Below are positions 32,978 through 51,300 of a stretch of DNA of 64,000 bases, one piece after another. The stretch's first letter is position 1; the number at the start of each line of letters is the position of its first letter. Below the pieces are notes generated by a model that worked only from the letters and a program-made list of their open reading frames with translations, was not told the DNA's origin and made no database searches. The DNA comes from Spirodela intermedia (Eukaryota > Streptophyta > Magnoliopsida > Alismatales > Araceae), in contig LR746268.1 of assembly GCA_902729315.2 (NCBI GenBank), forward strand, positions 2,501 through 66,500, given 5' to 3'. The position numbers and the translations under genes were made by a program.

Positions 32978-34586
32978 CTTAATGGATACTTTTGAGTCTC
33001 CTGCATGCAATCATAATTACTCACTGATAAGAACTTGATCAGGTTTTATCAACATATGGTCCCTCTGGGGGCAAAACAAATTCAGCGCAGATATGATTTA
33101 GTGCAAAAAAAAAATTAACAGGATGAGAGAAATTTCAGTCCTCCTGTAGTTGATTCGTTTTTCGTTTTAGATACTGATTGTATCCATGTGATTCTTATTT
33201 CCCACCTGAACCAATAGTCCTGCTGCCTAGTGATCATTCACAAAGTGTCCCAATCGTCGTGAACGGATATTGATTATAATAACCCTATGAACCTGTTCTG
33301 AAGCATGCTCCGGTTAACTGTGCTATAGAGTGACCGTTAACTCCAGAGCATCTCAACTTTCTTGACGAGACATTCATTGTATCCATCGGAATTTTGATTT
33401 TTAAAACCTACGCCACTAATCACTCAAACAAGTGATCAGTAACAGAGTATCTCAAGTTTCTGATGGAGAAATCGATGAAAAACCTGCACTGATAGTCACG
33501 TCATAGGTTGATCATCACCAAAGTGTCCCAACTTTCCTTAAGAGGTTTCGTTATTACTTTATAGCTTTTTTTGTTGAAAACCAGTGCCAGTAATCATCCT
33601 GCAGAGTAGTCATTGAAAAAATATTTTAACGAGCATGTCTGCAGAATTGGGTTGTTGCACCAAGAAAATCAGTATTATGGTTATTATTCTGGTATTATAA
33701 TCACTTTTTTAGCCTTTTTTTCGTTAGTCTCTGTCCATGATATGGCCCCATTATCATTGAAGAGTTCATGTTCCTGGCGGATGTTGAGATGGCTGATAGT
33801 GACTGCCTTTCAATTCTATAAATAATTTATAGAGTTGATGTCTTTCCTTTTAGTCCTATTTGATACTAGGCAGGAAGATTTTATTTTTTATATATATATG
33901 CATATGTACAAAGAAATGATTTATTTTTAGAATTTAATACCAGATGTTAAGTTACCAGCATGTTCTTTCAAGTTCCCGCTTCTTTTCTTTTTTCTTCCAC
34001 GATTTCTAGGGCCCTTGAGGAAGAGAAAGCATCACTCAAGTCAAGAAATGATCTGATCCAATATTTCATTATATGTTGCCAAGATGGTATCTTTATTGTG
34101 TAGTTCTTACATATGCATGAACACCTCTTATCTTCAACAACAAAAACCCTACTCATCTTTTGAATGCTAGACAGACATAATGTCATGTAACTGCAACTAA
34201 TGGTGATCACATCATGACTCAAACATTAAGAATCTTGATCTACAGTAATTATTTCAGCATCTCTCCACCGGCTTTCTGGTAGGAAAACAAAGAAAAAATG
34301 ACATACAAACAATAACTTTGCTAACTTATTTTATTTATTTGCTACGAATTTAGGAAAAAGATCATTTGATCGCACTAAAATAGCACCAAGTGGGACAAGA
34401 AGTTCAACTTTGAAACGACCCTTTTTTACCACAACACAATTCATGATGATCTTCCTAGTTTGATACTCACTCAATTTTGGACCTCTTGTCGCTCAAAATC
34501 CTAATCGGATGGAAGCCTCAGATAACAACAGCAACCAAATTGAACACTAGTTTACAGCAGCAGTAAGCATCTCTCACGCTATTGGC

Positions 34587-39559
<4,973 letters not shown>

Positions 39560-40040
39560 TCACCGACGGCCTCTCTGTTACTCCGTCTCTTCCAGTTGGG
39601 GAGCGGGTGGCCGAAGAGGATGACGACGGCAGTGGGGGAGGCGGAGATTAGACCTTGGGAGCCATCTCTTCAGCCCTACTGATTCCGGGCTGATCTGGGT
39701 CCGGCACAAAACCCCCATGACTCTTCTGTGAGACCCCCGGAACCTCTCGACCGGGTTGAACTGGGAGAGACCACGTGAGACCCACGCGGAGGGAGGCGGG
39801 CTTCTCAAACGCGTAGCTGAAGCACGGGCTACGCGGTAAAACCGGAACTCGGCGGAGCGAGTCTCCCGGATCTGGACGGTCCCGCCGGATCTACGAGAGA
39901 TCCGGAACAGATGGACGAAGTCGTCTGTACGAAGAAGAGAGAAGCAGGAGGGCGAGGGAGGATAATGCGGCGGGGGTTATTCCCCTCACGTGTGCACGAC
40001 CACTCCTTGCGGGCCCGGCTGGCCGGCGGGTCCCCCATTT
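39560..40040 (-). promoter_or_regulatory. GC-rich 5' region of IPMDH
   Basis: CpG-dense DNA immediately upstream of the IPMDH start codon, contrasting with the T-rich DNA that begins near 40040. It is probably the 5' UTR and core promoter. No TATA box is obvious. The sharp change near 40040 coincides with the start of UreD-derived sequence, so the promoter probably ends here. Confidence 0.4.
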
Positions 40041-40141
40041 TTCTGTATTTTTATTTTTTTTTTATTTTTTTATTTTATTTTATTTTATTTCTCTTCATTT
40101 ATCTCAAAAACATGATTATAAAATGAGAGCCTACCGTATCA

Positions 40142-40289
40142 TGCCTAATGATAGGGTATGAGAGCCTAAAATTTATTTTCTTTTTATGTAATAATTTATT
40201 TTACTTTTTATGTAATAATTTATTTTTCCGGATTTCACATCGTCTTTCACGCTGAATATAGAAATGAAGTGGTAGCCGATGACTTGGTA
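40142..40289. other. Scrambled filler insertion within the UreD intron/exon edge
   Basis: Compared with the other UreD exon copy (32878-32905), the right-hand copy is split by about 148 bases just past its exon end. Left flank: 'gagagcctaccgtatca'. Right flank: 'cctacgtatcagtacgacc'. The insert holds pieces that echo its neighbours ('gatagggtatgagagccta', 'gatgacttggtag') and a tandem of 'ttttatgtaataatttattt'. This looks like template-switched repair filler, not a transposon. Confidence 0.55.
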
Positions 40290-40295
40290 GCCTAC

Positions 40296-42246
40296 GTATC
40301 AGTACGACCATGGCAATGACTTGGTAGCCCTGCATACGCTCGGCGATGCCTGATGTGCCTCCTCCCTGCTGTAGGAGCACCTGCAACCAGAACACGTCAT
40401 GGATACTTCTGACATACTCACTGATAAGAACTTGCGAGGTTTTATCAACATACGGTACACGGCTTTTCTAGGGAGTGGTGAGTCGGTGCTATTTTGACCT
40501 TCTAGAACCGGGCATAGGGTTGACTTCCAGCAGCAGGAGACACTGCAGACCTCTTTTAACAAGATTTCAGAGTCATCTCCTTCAGCGCCACTTAGAGCCA
40601 TCTAGTTTAAGTCTCTCAGTTTGCATATAAATTGCAGAGCAAACACCTCCATCAACAACAAAAAAAGTCAAACAACGAATATAACATGCATGCACCCCCA
40701 CTAGCTCTCATCAACTTTATATATTACTGGCTCCAAATCTGCCTAATTTCATGCAAATGACAGCTCGCCTAGATTGTGTTCTTATACGATTAAAAAAAAA
40801 AAAAGAATTAGAAAAAAGTTTCTGTGGAGTTGAGGGTGTGGTTGAAGAGGGGCATTACCGAATCAAGAAACAGGGGCTAGTTTCCTTCAAGAAATATATT
40901 ATTGGTGCTCTTGTAGGGCCCAAAGTCCCACCACTCGCCGCTCTCACGCCGCCCACTTGTGAACCAGTCAACGACAAGGAGATTGGAGTCGGAGCTGATC
41001 CTGAACACCTGGCTCTGGGAATACCTTGCTGTGGAGAAGCAGGTCACCGGATGAGGAACAACCGCCAGAAGAGATCCTCCCTGATACAAGCCTACTGCAG
41101 CACGCCACCAAAGAATTTCATTCGAATGGTCGAATCGACCGACGTCGAGCAATTATTGCAAAAATTTCATCAAAGTCAGAAAAAAATTGAATACCTGTAC
41201 TGAACATTCAGATCCTGTAGATTTGTACACCTGAAGAATGAGAAGGAGCACTGCTTTTCAGACGAAAATAGTAAAATCTGATGGATGAATTTTATGGCTC
41301 CCACTGTCCAGAATCAAACCGCAGAGGAAAAACAATAATGATAAGAATAATAATAATGAAATATGAAGATTGTGAAATCTGAAGAAACTTGTCAAAATGA
41401 GGTTCTCTCGCTGTTATATCTGTCTTCAGACAATGATCAATCTCGTATCTCCAGTTCTGAGGTTGTTCGTGGTCTCGATCCGGAGAAGGGACTGCTCTAT
41501 CTGAATTGAAGCCATGATTATTCTGCTCTCTCCAGTTCTTAGATTCTGTAGCTTGTTCCTATCGGAAGAGGAGGATATTTCTGAGGGAGATGAGAGAAAT
41601 TAAAAACTGCAGGGATTTGATGTTCGATCTCTCAACCATCCACACTTTAGAAACGAATGAATTCTATGATCGGACTAGCAGACACTGGCAATCGAAATCT
41701 CAAATGGAGAGAGAGAGAGAGAGAGAGATCATCCTCCGAAGTTCTGGCAATTGAAAACTGCAGGGTTTCAATGTCCGATCCCTCAATCATCCATACTTCA
41801 GAAACGAATGAATGCTGTAACCGGACTACCAGACACCAGCAATCGAAAGTTTGAAATGGAGAGAGAGAGAGAGAGAGAGAGAAGGGGCATGGAGCCGGGG
41901 AAACCTTGGTAGAAGCCTGGGTGGTGAAGAGGGCCGGGCAGCCATCACCAATGATCATGTCGCACCTCCCGCAGTCTCCCTACGCCAGGAACAAGAAATT
42001 CCATCATCATCATTAGAAAACTACGCGGGAAGTTGAGGTACTCCCAATTATCTCCCCCAATCAGAAGCATATCGTATCGAAATTGAAGGCGAATCAGACA
42101 AAGCAGATTAGATCGAAATAGCTGGGGGATTACGCACCAAATCGGTTAATTTCAAGTTTCTAGTCCAGATGACTCACCAAGACAATGCCGCCACCATAGG
42201 AGAGGGCGTAGATCTAGATGGTGTCGACTCCGGAGTAGGCAGCCTG
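40296..42246 (-). pseudogene. URED: Urease accessory protein D, 5' exons with two stops
   Basis: UreD exons recognised: about 42178-42246 (GVDTI-stop-IYALSYGGGIVL), 41905-41979 (CDMIIGDGCPALFTTQASTK), 41195-41230 (VYKSTGSECSVQ), 40859-41080 (LLAVVPHPVTCFSTARYSQ, LLVVDWFTSGR, ending PLFLDS) and 40296-40380 (IAERMQGYQVIAMVVLI). Phases agree between the internal exons. Nonsense codons: TAG at 42214-42216 where UreD normally has Trp, and TAG at 40877-40879 where Gln is expected before PLFLDS. The last exon has lost two bases at its donor (ATAC, then GTAGG). The N-terminal exon was not found. The exons downstream of 40296 are displaced to 32.1-33.0 kb. With these breaks this gene cannot make UreD. 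Confidence 0.88.
41602..41884 (+). repeat. Tandem duplication of about 151 bp with (GA)n, in a UreD intron
   Basis: Two units begin at 41602 and 41753 with 'aaaactgcaggg'. They share 'gatc(t/c)ctcaa(c/t)catcca' and 'gaaacgaatgaat', and each ends in a GA microsatellite (about 41706-41729 and 41859-41881). Confidence 0.85.
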
Positions 42247-42350
42247 CTCATATTCGATGATCAAAGTAGCATCATAGGTCAAAGCTTTAGAGGATGATCC
42301 AATGATCACACTAATGGTGGAAACGAAGAGTAGAGAAGTCATGTGACAGA

Positions 42351-42773
42351 TGTTGAAATTAATCTCAATGTGGACAATGATATATATAAGTTATATATTA
42401 TGGGACTATCATTGAATTAATCTCACTTAAAGTAATTCATTAGAGTTTAAGTATTTAGGAGTATGACCTCTCTCATAAGTATGGGCATGAATACAAATAT
42501 GTGTAGATATCATGTCTTATTCTAATTTTATGATGGGCTAAATTGAAAAAAACACCAAGAGGCTAACCACCTCTTATCTATAAATAGAGGGTCATGGTCC
42601 TTGGGTCACACATCATGAGTCACTTTTAGAGCATCCCATCTCTTTAGAATAAGTGATTGGATGACTCCCTCGTGTTGATCCAAAAGGCCATCATCATATT
42701 TGCATCTTTATAGATTCAAGTATGATTTCAACCCATTCTCATTATGTTTTGTCATTCTTCATCTGTCTCAACA
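42351..42773 (+). mobile_element. Possible solo LTR
   Basis: A 423-bp stretch that begins TGTTGA and ends TCAACA, perfect inverted ends of the type found in plant LTRs, with AT-rich interior. The flanking five bases are acaga on the left and taaga on the right, which do not match, so there is no clean target-site duplication. It lies about 105 bases upstream of the first recognisable UreD exon and may have removed or displaced the true exon 1. Confidence 0.35.
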
Positions 42774-45343
42774 TAAGATACTTCAGATTCAAATTGAGCA
42801 AAGATCAGTCAATATGCAATTGTTTACCATGTCTTATTATTAAATAAAATAAGCATGATCTCACCATGTCATTTTTTTTCCAAAAATGAATTAATCATTC
42901 ATAAATGCCCCGATACTACAGGTCATTTCTCTATTTCCTCCCACTGAGTTAATAGCTTATAATGTGGAAAAAAATAAATATTAATAATAAATTTTGACTT
43001 TTTACTCTCTTCATTTCATGTGTCAAATGCCGATTGTTATCTCGATAGGACATTCTTGAGTCCAACATTTACTTGAGCTAGCAAGCAAGTTTTTGATTGG
43101 ATGAAGGTCTGGTTGTAAAATGTTTGTTATTTGGCAAGCTTTTATTTCCTTTTGCTTCATTTTTGATTGCCATAACTTAAGTACAATAATTGTTACTATA
43201 GATGGGTGGATCAAATGGGCAACGTACATGGGCAAGTTGATGGTGTGAATGCAAGTATGGAAACCCTAATAATTGGTTCTCACAGTCACTATTTCTCATT
43301 CTCTACTTTGAATTCAGTGTGTAAGAAATTTTTAATATTTTGATGGTTAAAAATTTTATGGTTGAAGTAAGACACAATAATTGATGTCAGATTTTACAAT
43401 TGGACATTAGGTGTGATTCAGCAATAATTTTTAAATCAATATAATTATTGTACTCAAGTTTTGGCAATCAAATATTCTCAAAGTTAAACTTGAAGAGCAG
43501 CTACTATTAAATCTAAATTAAAGAGGGAGATTACTAAAAGACAACATGTATAACACATTATGGGTTGTATGAATTCACTATTATGTCTTCTAGATTAACA
43601 AATGTCCATGTCACTTTTTGTGTCCTCATGAATTATATTTTTTGAATTTTTTTGAACAAGTTTATCATTTATATTTGGGCAACATTTTAATATATAGTTA
43701 GCACTCTGCAAGAATGCTTGTTACATTTGCAATAAGCATTAGAGACATTGCAGGATCATCAATTATACTTGACCCTAGTAAAATATACCTTTGTAATTCT
43801 AGAGGTTGAATTCTTAAGCCATGTGGTAGATAAGGCCAAGTGAGGATGAATTGGAAGAAGGTGATCATGATCAACCAGTGGCCAAAGGAGGTGCTGGAAC
43901 GAAGATCATTTCTAAGACTTGTGAATTATTACTATAAATTCATTCGAAGCTTATCACATATTGTTGTACTACTTACCAAAGTTCTGAAGAAGGATCAAAA
44001 GTGGACGTAGACCAAGACATACCAACAAATGTTTGACACCACCATCAAAGTGCTACAAATTAGCCATACTCAATAGAAAACTATTACAAATCTCTCTCTC
44101 TCTCTCTCTCTCTCCCTCTCTCTCTCCCAACATCATTAAAACTTTTGAGGCCTCAATTAATTTTACTATATAACTACTTACTATTGAGGATATCCTCAAG
44201 AAAAAAGAAAGGTTAGGACATAACAAAATCATTATAAATTGGTATTGATATTGTAAGGTTCATTTTTGCTTAAATATATTGTTTCAAGGGTATGATTGTC
44301 CTTTGGCCTCATGTGTCTCCAAAACTTCATCATATAAGAGGATTCTAATTAGTAAGTGTGAATGCTGAGCATAGTATTGTTTGTGTTTGCTGAGTACTAG
44401 GCATTGTGTTGCTTTCTGCATTGTGCTACCACGTCAAAAGTTGCATTATGTGGTAAGATGATGCTCTCCTAGGAAGAGTGGATAGGAGAACCCTATGCCA
44501 CCATGGACATAGAACAATTCTTCAAGCCGCGCATCTATTGTCTTCTTTTCTTCCCCACTGTCACTTCTTTCTTTTTGGTTAGTATTCAATTGTCTAAGAA
44601 GGAGATGCTTGTTCGTCACCCTAACAATTTCTTCCATTATTGTATTTGTATCAATTTGACTTTATTTACATAACATTTGGTATCAAAGATAAGTTATTAT
44701 TGCCTTGCCAAATTTAATATTGTAATTACGTCAACAAAAGTATAGTGAAGCCAATCAACAAAAAATTCATAAAGCTTTTTATGAAAAGGAAAAGGTAGAA
44801 AAAATAAATGATGAAATATATTTATAATGAGTTAGATTTTGAAGGTGAGTAAAATTCATTTATATTTAGCTGATAAGGTAATAGATAACATTGTCATACT
44901 ATTGATTTAAGGAAGAAACATTACTATTGTCAAAATATCTTACCAAAAATTAAATTTTCAATCATTTATATAACTACGATTCTATAGTAGAAGAAATTTG
45001 TTAGAGCATATAAATACATTCAGTAAGTCGATCTCAAATTTTAGTAGATTTAAGGTTAAAATGGCAGAAGAAGATCAAAGTATTATTCTCTTATTACTGC
45101 TAGAATCCTAAGACTACTAGGTTACACTACTATAGAAGAGATAATTTGAAGACAGCGTAGGTCAAATATATATTATTCTCAACGGATGTTAGAAATCAAA
45201 AAATTATTTAGACGTATCAGGAAATCACGGTTTATTTGCCTCTCCTTCCCCTTAATTTTTTGTACCTTGACTTCTCCAAAACATTCCGAACGCAAATTTC
45301 TGGCAAATCTTTGTACAAGGCATACCGTTGACAAGGATTAAGC
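42774..45343. other. AT-rich intergenic, no gene recognised
   Basis: No credible exon or known domain on either strand. It contains a (TC)n microsatellite at 44091-44128. The right edge is the 3' flank of the myosin gene; no strong polyadenylation signal was seen there. Confidence 0.5.
44091..44128. repeat. (TC)n microsatellite
   Basis: About 19 TC units with one interruption. Confidence 0.9.
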
Positions 45344-48300
45344 TCAGTCAGAGTGAGGCAACAAGAACACGAAGCCCGAGTTCTCACGGATCAGAGGCGG
45401 TGGTTCTACGTCTGAGATATCAACCTGTTCTATGGACTTGGAAAAATCGTCCACGGAAAACGGTATGCTGCAGGCAGGGGAGGAGGAACGAACCAGTGAG
45501 CTAATATGTTATGTCAAAAAGAAAAACTAAAAGGGTCTTACCTGGAATCGTCGTCCAGTAAGAAAGAGTTGCTGACGGCATTGTTCGAGTCCTCGGTCAT
45601 CAGAATCCTCATGTTGGATATAACCTGGAGAATAGGAGGGGTGCCATGGACGAGGGAACGTCTAAGCAAAGTCAGGGAGTCGTGAAGACCAGCAAACACC
45701 CTTGTGTAAATGAAGAGGCGGGTCCGACTCGTCTTACATCTGAGGAGACGCTCTGGGTTCCGTACTTGTCGTCCCAGTACATTGTGCTGATCCGGTACAG
45801 CTGCTGTATGCTGAGGACCTGCAGACCACCGGGGCGTAGTTAGGGTGCAAGGGCTGGCTCAGGCGAAGAGAACCCACGGAAGCAATGAGAGGAGAAGGAG
45901 GAGTCCGCTCACGGGGCAAAGGTCGTGACTTATTTCATCCAGCGTCTTCTTTGGCTTTTGGTGGATGACCTAGTAAGGCAACAGGTTTTACGGAGGTTCA
46001 GAAGCAGAAATGTGCAAATCCGTGCTCACAGAAACAACGATTCGACCGGGCAGATCCTAATTTTTTCAGCATTCAAGAAAAACATAGTTCCAAATGTCTC
46101 CGTATCTCAACGATGCCTTGGGAAACCTGGCACCAGGTAAGGAAAAATGGTAAAGAAAATCGGAGGACAAACATCCCCTGTAACTTTCCTACCCAGCAGT
46201 AACCCATGTTGTCAGGGAGAGTCGCCTGTGTCTCGAGTCCCCATCGTTCTGTCCTATCACATGATCCGGTGACAACAATCCAATAAAATTCGCTGCCCAC
46301 TATGATGGTTACCATCTATCCCAGTTAAGTCAAAGAGTGTATTTCAAGTACAGAATAGAGCCGCGGTAGTGATTACCAGAAAACCAATAGCCTGCCTGAT
46401 ATGCCTCAGCTCATCCCATGCAGAACCTGCATACTGCAATTTTGCACTTGGCTCAGGAGACAAGAAAATTTGTTAAAAAAGTAAATCCAGCAATTCATAG
46501 ATTCCTAACATACCACTAATATGCTACGATAAGTATCTAGATTTTGTATCATTCACACTTTCCAATCTTTCATAATGGTAACTCTCATTTAGCTATTCAA
46601 ACTTGAAAAAAATCGTATTCATAGATTCATATAGATAGAATCAAAGCCCCATCCACGTGTTTTAATTGTCATCAGATAGATTCATATTCAGCAATCTTAT
46701 CAACCAGGTACCTCATCAGTCGCTTTGTAGCACCAATGCTCTAATTCTGCTAGCCCTGCTTTGACATATTCGCCATTGCTGAAGGAGCAGCATTCTCGCC
46801 TTAGCAATAAGCTATAGTTGTCAAGGAAAGAGGAGCATCAGAGTGACTGCTTGAACACAGCTAGCTCTCATGTTAAAACTGTTGTAGGAAAGATGTACCT
46901 ATTGAATAGTTGCACATTGATAAATGAAAATATCTGTGTGAACACTTTTCTAACTAAAAAGGGAGGAACCTGGCATGAAGATAAATGAAAACCATCAGAT
47001 ACGGCTTCCAAGCTCAAGTTTATAAATTTGAAAGATCACGGCATGAAGAAATTATTTATTATATTCACTTTCTTCGCATAAATAGCTATGCAAAGATAAG
47101 AGGAGAGACTACTGACATGGTTACACTTGAGTGTTTCCAGAAAACTTGAAAGACTCCTCACAATCCCTTGCCAGTGAGCGATCAAAGCTTGCTGAGTCGT
47201 CACATTTGCAAGTGAGCGAACAGAACCTTTTACTAAACTTGCCCGTGATGTTCTTGGTGCCTGTCCGTTCGATAAACGTTAATGCCTTCACCAACAAACC
47301 TCTTGCCAAGTCAAGAAAATGATGCTAAGAAGACCACAGGTGCAAGAGATGCGAGGAAACTGCCCTCTTAGCTAGGCAAAAGAATAAAACACAGGTGCAT
47401 TTCAGAATTTCTTGATTACCTGAATACACAGGCCAAGTAAAGGAGAAATCTCTTTCTTCAGATTGTCCCGGATCATTCCATATATTTTCTCCACATAAGC
47501 AGTAAGTTGCTGCTTGAACAACAGAGCAGGATACTTGGCTTCCACTTGGCGTATATCCACTCCACCAGCCAAGGTCCCATTTAAGAAAGAAAGGTTCACA
47601 TCCGGAGATACTCCCCTAAAACTCTAAGTCCAAAGTGAATAAAAGAGTGTTAAGTGATCTAAAGATGCAGCAGCCATCACGAAGAATTACAAATGTGGGC
47701 ACAAACTAGTATACAATCGCAATGAATTCTAACTTGAGTCATTCTCCCAAACAGAGTCACTGATGATGATCGACGGCGTTGTGGAGCCATTCCTGCAGCA
47801 CCACTTGCTTTCAGGGTATGTTGCAGCAGCAAGAGCAAAGTAGCAGCATTTGACAGCCAGTACGCTAAGATATCATTGTTCTCCTGAGTCTTCAGTGCAA
47901 TAAGTGGAAATTAAAAGGAGCCTTATGGTTTCCAAAAGAGAATGAAAAGGTAGATCCTGAGATACAAACCTCAATTGCATGGCCTATCGCCTGAATAATA
48001 CGATCAAAAACACTAGTTCTCTCGACTTCAAAGGATCTCCATTGAAGAAGGCATTTATAAATGATACAGGCAGCGATTGGTCTTCCCTGTGAGAAGCCTA
48101 AATGTTGTGCAATACATCTGATCAACAGGTCTTGATTCTCCTGGGTACCAATAGAATTTGAAAGATACTACACCTCAGTACATATAATAAACATAATGAT
48201 GAAGGAACAGAGAAACTTCACAACCAAATAGGAGGCTATGTTTTACCTGTTGTTTCTCATTGAGTGATCTCTGTGGTCTGTCCTCCGCCTCAGGAGGTTC

Positions 48301-51300
48301 CTTCGGGGTGGATCCAATTCCATGCGAGTCCTAAAACTTACATTTTTCAGATGCTTCCAGAACACAACAATAATCATATCACTTTTGTCTGCAAGTCATA
48401 AAGCCCAGTGTTGACTAACCGGAGTTGCCTTTGCATCGGTATTTACAATGTGACCATTCTCCACATTCCGCTGCCAAGCAACAAAGGAACATCATCACGA
48501 TTACAAGTTCAAAAATTCTGACCGACATCCGCTGGCGTGGTCTAAGCACCTGAAGTATTGATCTAGAACGTCCAGAAAGAAACTTATTGGGAGCCATAGA
48601 CACAGCTTGCTGGCGGAAGACTTTATTTTCCGATTCCAGGTTTGCAAGTTTCTCTTCTAGTCTGGTTAGAAAACAAGAGATTATATTAGTAATCTCTAAG
48701 AAAGAGAGGTAATCAAGAGATTATTCAGATAAAATATTGATCCTATCTTATAACATCTAAACTTTTATCATTCCTCAGGATCAACCAATTCACTCACAAT
48801 GTCAAACAACGACATGATGATGGATTCTTCCCTAAAATTCTAATAAATTAACAAATTATATTCCAGATATAGATGGAAAATAAACCATCAACATGATGGG
48901 AGTTTACAGTCCCGTAAGTAGAAGACCATATTGAAAATGATCTGATATCTGGATTTAGTAATCAAAATTTATGCCGAAAAAACATGGATAATCACCGGAA
49001 ACTAAGAATGTTGATAAAGAATGAATGCCATTTTCCTCACCAGGCAAAATCAGATCATTAATTTCACGATATTTGTTGAAGGAATCCAAGAATGAAAAAA
49101 TTTGAGAGAACAACGAAAGTAGTAAGGTTGCCACCAAAATTTTCTCTCATTTGAGGAAAACTCTTTCTAGGCATCTCATTATCAGTCGATCAGAAATTTC
49201 AACACTACGAGCACAGTCATAGTTGAATGCAAATCATCCCTAGGATGGTGTGCCTAAATGAAACGTCATGCACTTCGGTTGTTAACAGCTAAAAAAACAA
49301 GTGCCTGCTGTCAAAACAAGTTAAAAGCTTCGTAAATCACTAACAAGCAAATATTACCTGTTCAATGACTCCTGAAGACCAATGGCTTTTCTTTCTATTT
49401 GTTCAATCTTGGCTTCTCTTTCTATGATTCCATTTTGAGCTTTAGTCAGCGTCTTATCAGAATCATCCGCTCTTTGTTTTTCATTCTGCAGTGAGACCTG
49501 TAAACATCCCAAACAGGTTAACGACATTTAACGACTGAGACATCTAATTCCATACATTCATACAGGAAAAATAATAACAACGCAGTAGTTATACTTAGTT
49601 CCCCATCTTTCTCTCTCACATATTGGTTAACCTTTAATGTTTCATCAGAGATGAAATTCTGAGTCCCTTTAGGATGTAAATGATCGACTTTATGAAATGT
49701 ATCTCACCTGGCATGCAACCTCATTAGGGAACCTCATTGCTGCCTAGCAAAAGCGCTCAACTCAAGAAGAAAAGTGGTAATTGAACTTATTCTAGCGAGG
49801 GAATGATGGATGTGGTACCCACCATACGTACCTCGTTATCGTCTTGGGCTCCTTTCAATTACACACAATTTAGGAGTTACAAATTTTTAGTTTCCATGGT
49901 TCAGCAATGCCATCCCATGAAGAATAAGCTTTACTAAACACCAAAATATTATCCCCAATAAACGAAAAAATAAAAATTAAATAAGTGAATAATGATATAA
50001 CGCACAGTACTTGGTCTCAAGGATGTTTCGAAAAATCACCTTCAACTGCTCCACATCTCTTTGCAAACTTTCCACCCTTTTGGTGTCCTCCACCAAAATT
50101 TGTGTTTCTTTCACAATTTGGGGGGCATTATTGATAGCATTTTGTGCAGCTTCTCGTTCCTTGGCCAACATCGCATTTGCCTCATTGACTTTGATTTGCA
50201 TATTTTGCAGAGAGTGTTGCAACTTCGCCACCTCTTGTCCTTTTGCTTCCTCTAAGTCAGTCTACAGTAATACACGCCAAAAATCAGTATTTACAGATTC
50301 CCTACGATTAAGAGAAAACTGATAAAGATTTAACATCAAGATATTGTGTAACGGAATACCCTTAATCGTTTCTCCAATTGCAAACGCCAGGTGAGTTCTT
50401 CCACCTTCTTTTCAAGTTTGTCCTTTGCTTCTTTCAGTGCACCTGTTTCTCTAGCAGCCTGAGAGAAAAAAAACTCATGAACTTTAAAATGTTAAGTTGG
50501 CATGCACACAATAAGCCATGGTCGTGAAACCAAAGATGCGTGCATCCCTAAGAAGTAACCTACTGACTAGCTATAAACTATTAGTAATTAGATGAGGAAA
50601 TTAAAAAAAAGATTATCTTGTTACCAATCCATAACGAGCGAAGGGGAATCCTGAGCCTATTAATGGAGGAATTTTGATTCCATCGTCGAGCTTGGATTAT
50701 GGAAGAAGGAACCGAAAAGCAGGCATGAGCAACATTTGTGCAGAATATTTTTTTCCATTTCCAAAGGTTCTTTCCAATTTTGCAAGAGTCTTACTAAAAG
50801 TTCAACACGCCTAAGCGGAGAAACATGACCTTCAAGTTCAAACGGATAAAGAGATGTTCGATGATTTCTCAAGGATCAAGCTAAAGTCTCTAGATTAACT
50901 GAATAATGAGCTAACTGCTTCATAAAAAACCCCAACAACCCCCAAAATAGGAAGTTACGACTATATTCCGTTCAGAATAACTTCTACTTATTTTTACTGA
51001 TTCTAGCATTTAAAGAAGGGAAAGAACAAATATTTATACACTTGCTAGAAACTGATTAACTTGTATCACTTTTCCCTTTTAATTTGCGTCAATTTTTCCT
51101 TTTTACAATTCAGGAATGATTATTCTTACACATGTACCAACTGAAAGTAGATATTTGATCACCAAAACCCATTTCCGATGAGTCCAATAGCATGAACCTA
51201 TGTTAGCGTACTTTAATAAAGAATTCAATAACCATTTGGACTCGTCACGCAGTGTGATGGTGCCGTTGATTTCCTCCTGGTAAAACTGGCCTCTCATGTT

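Noticed and set aside
40751-41203. A 150-codon plus-strand open frame
   Set aside because: It is antisense to the UreD exon at 40859-41080, which matches a known family. The plus-strand product matches nothing.
49708-49743. An extra 36-bp myosin coiled-coil exon with good splice sites (and a 20-bp candidate near 49833-49852)
   Set aside because: Exon 50040-50261 (ending VEQLK) joins directly in phase to 49358-49497 ([12 protein letters not shown]), as in known class XI myosins. The extra pieces do not match the family.
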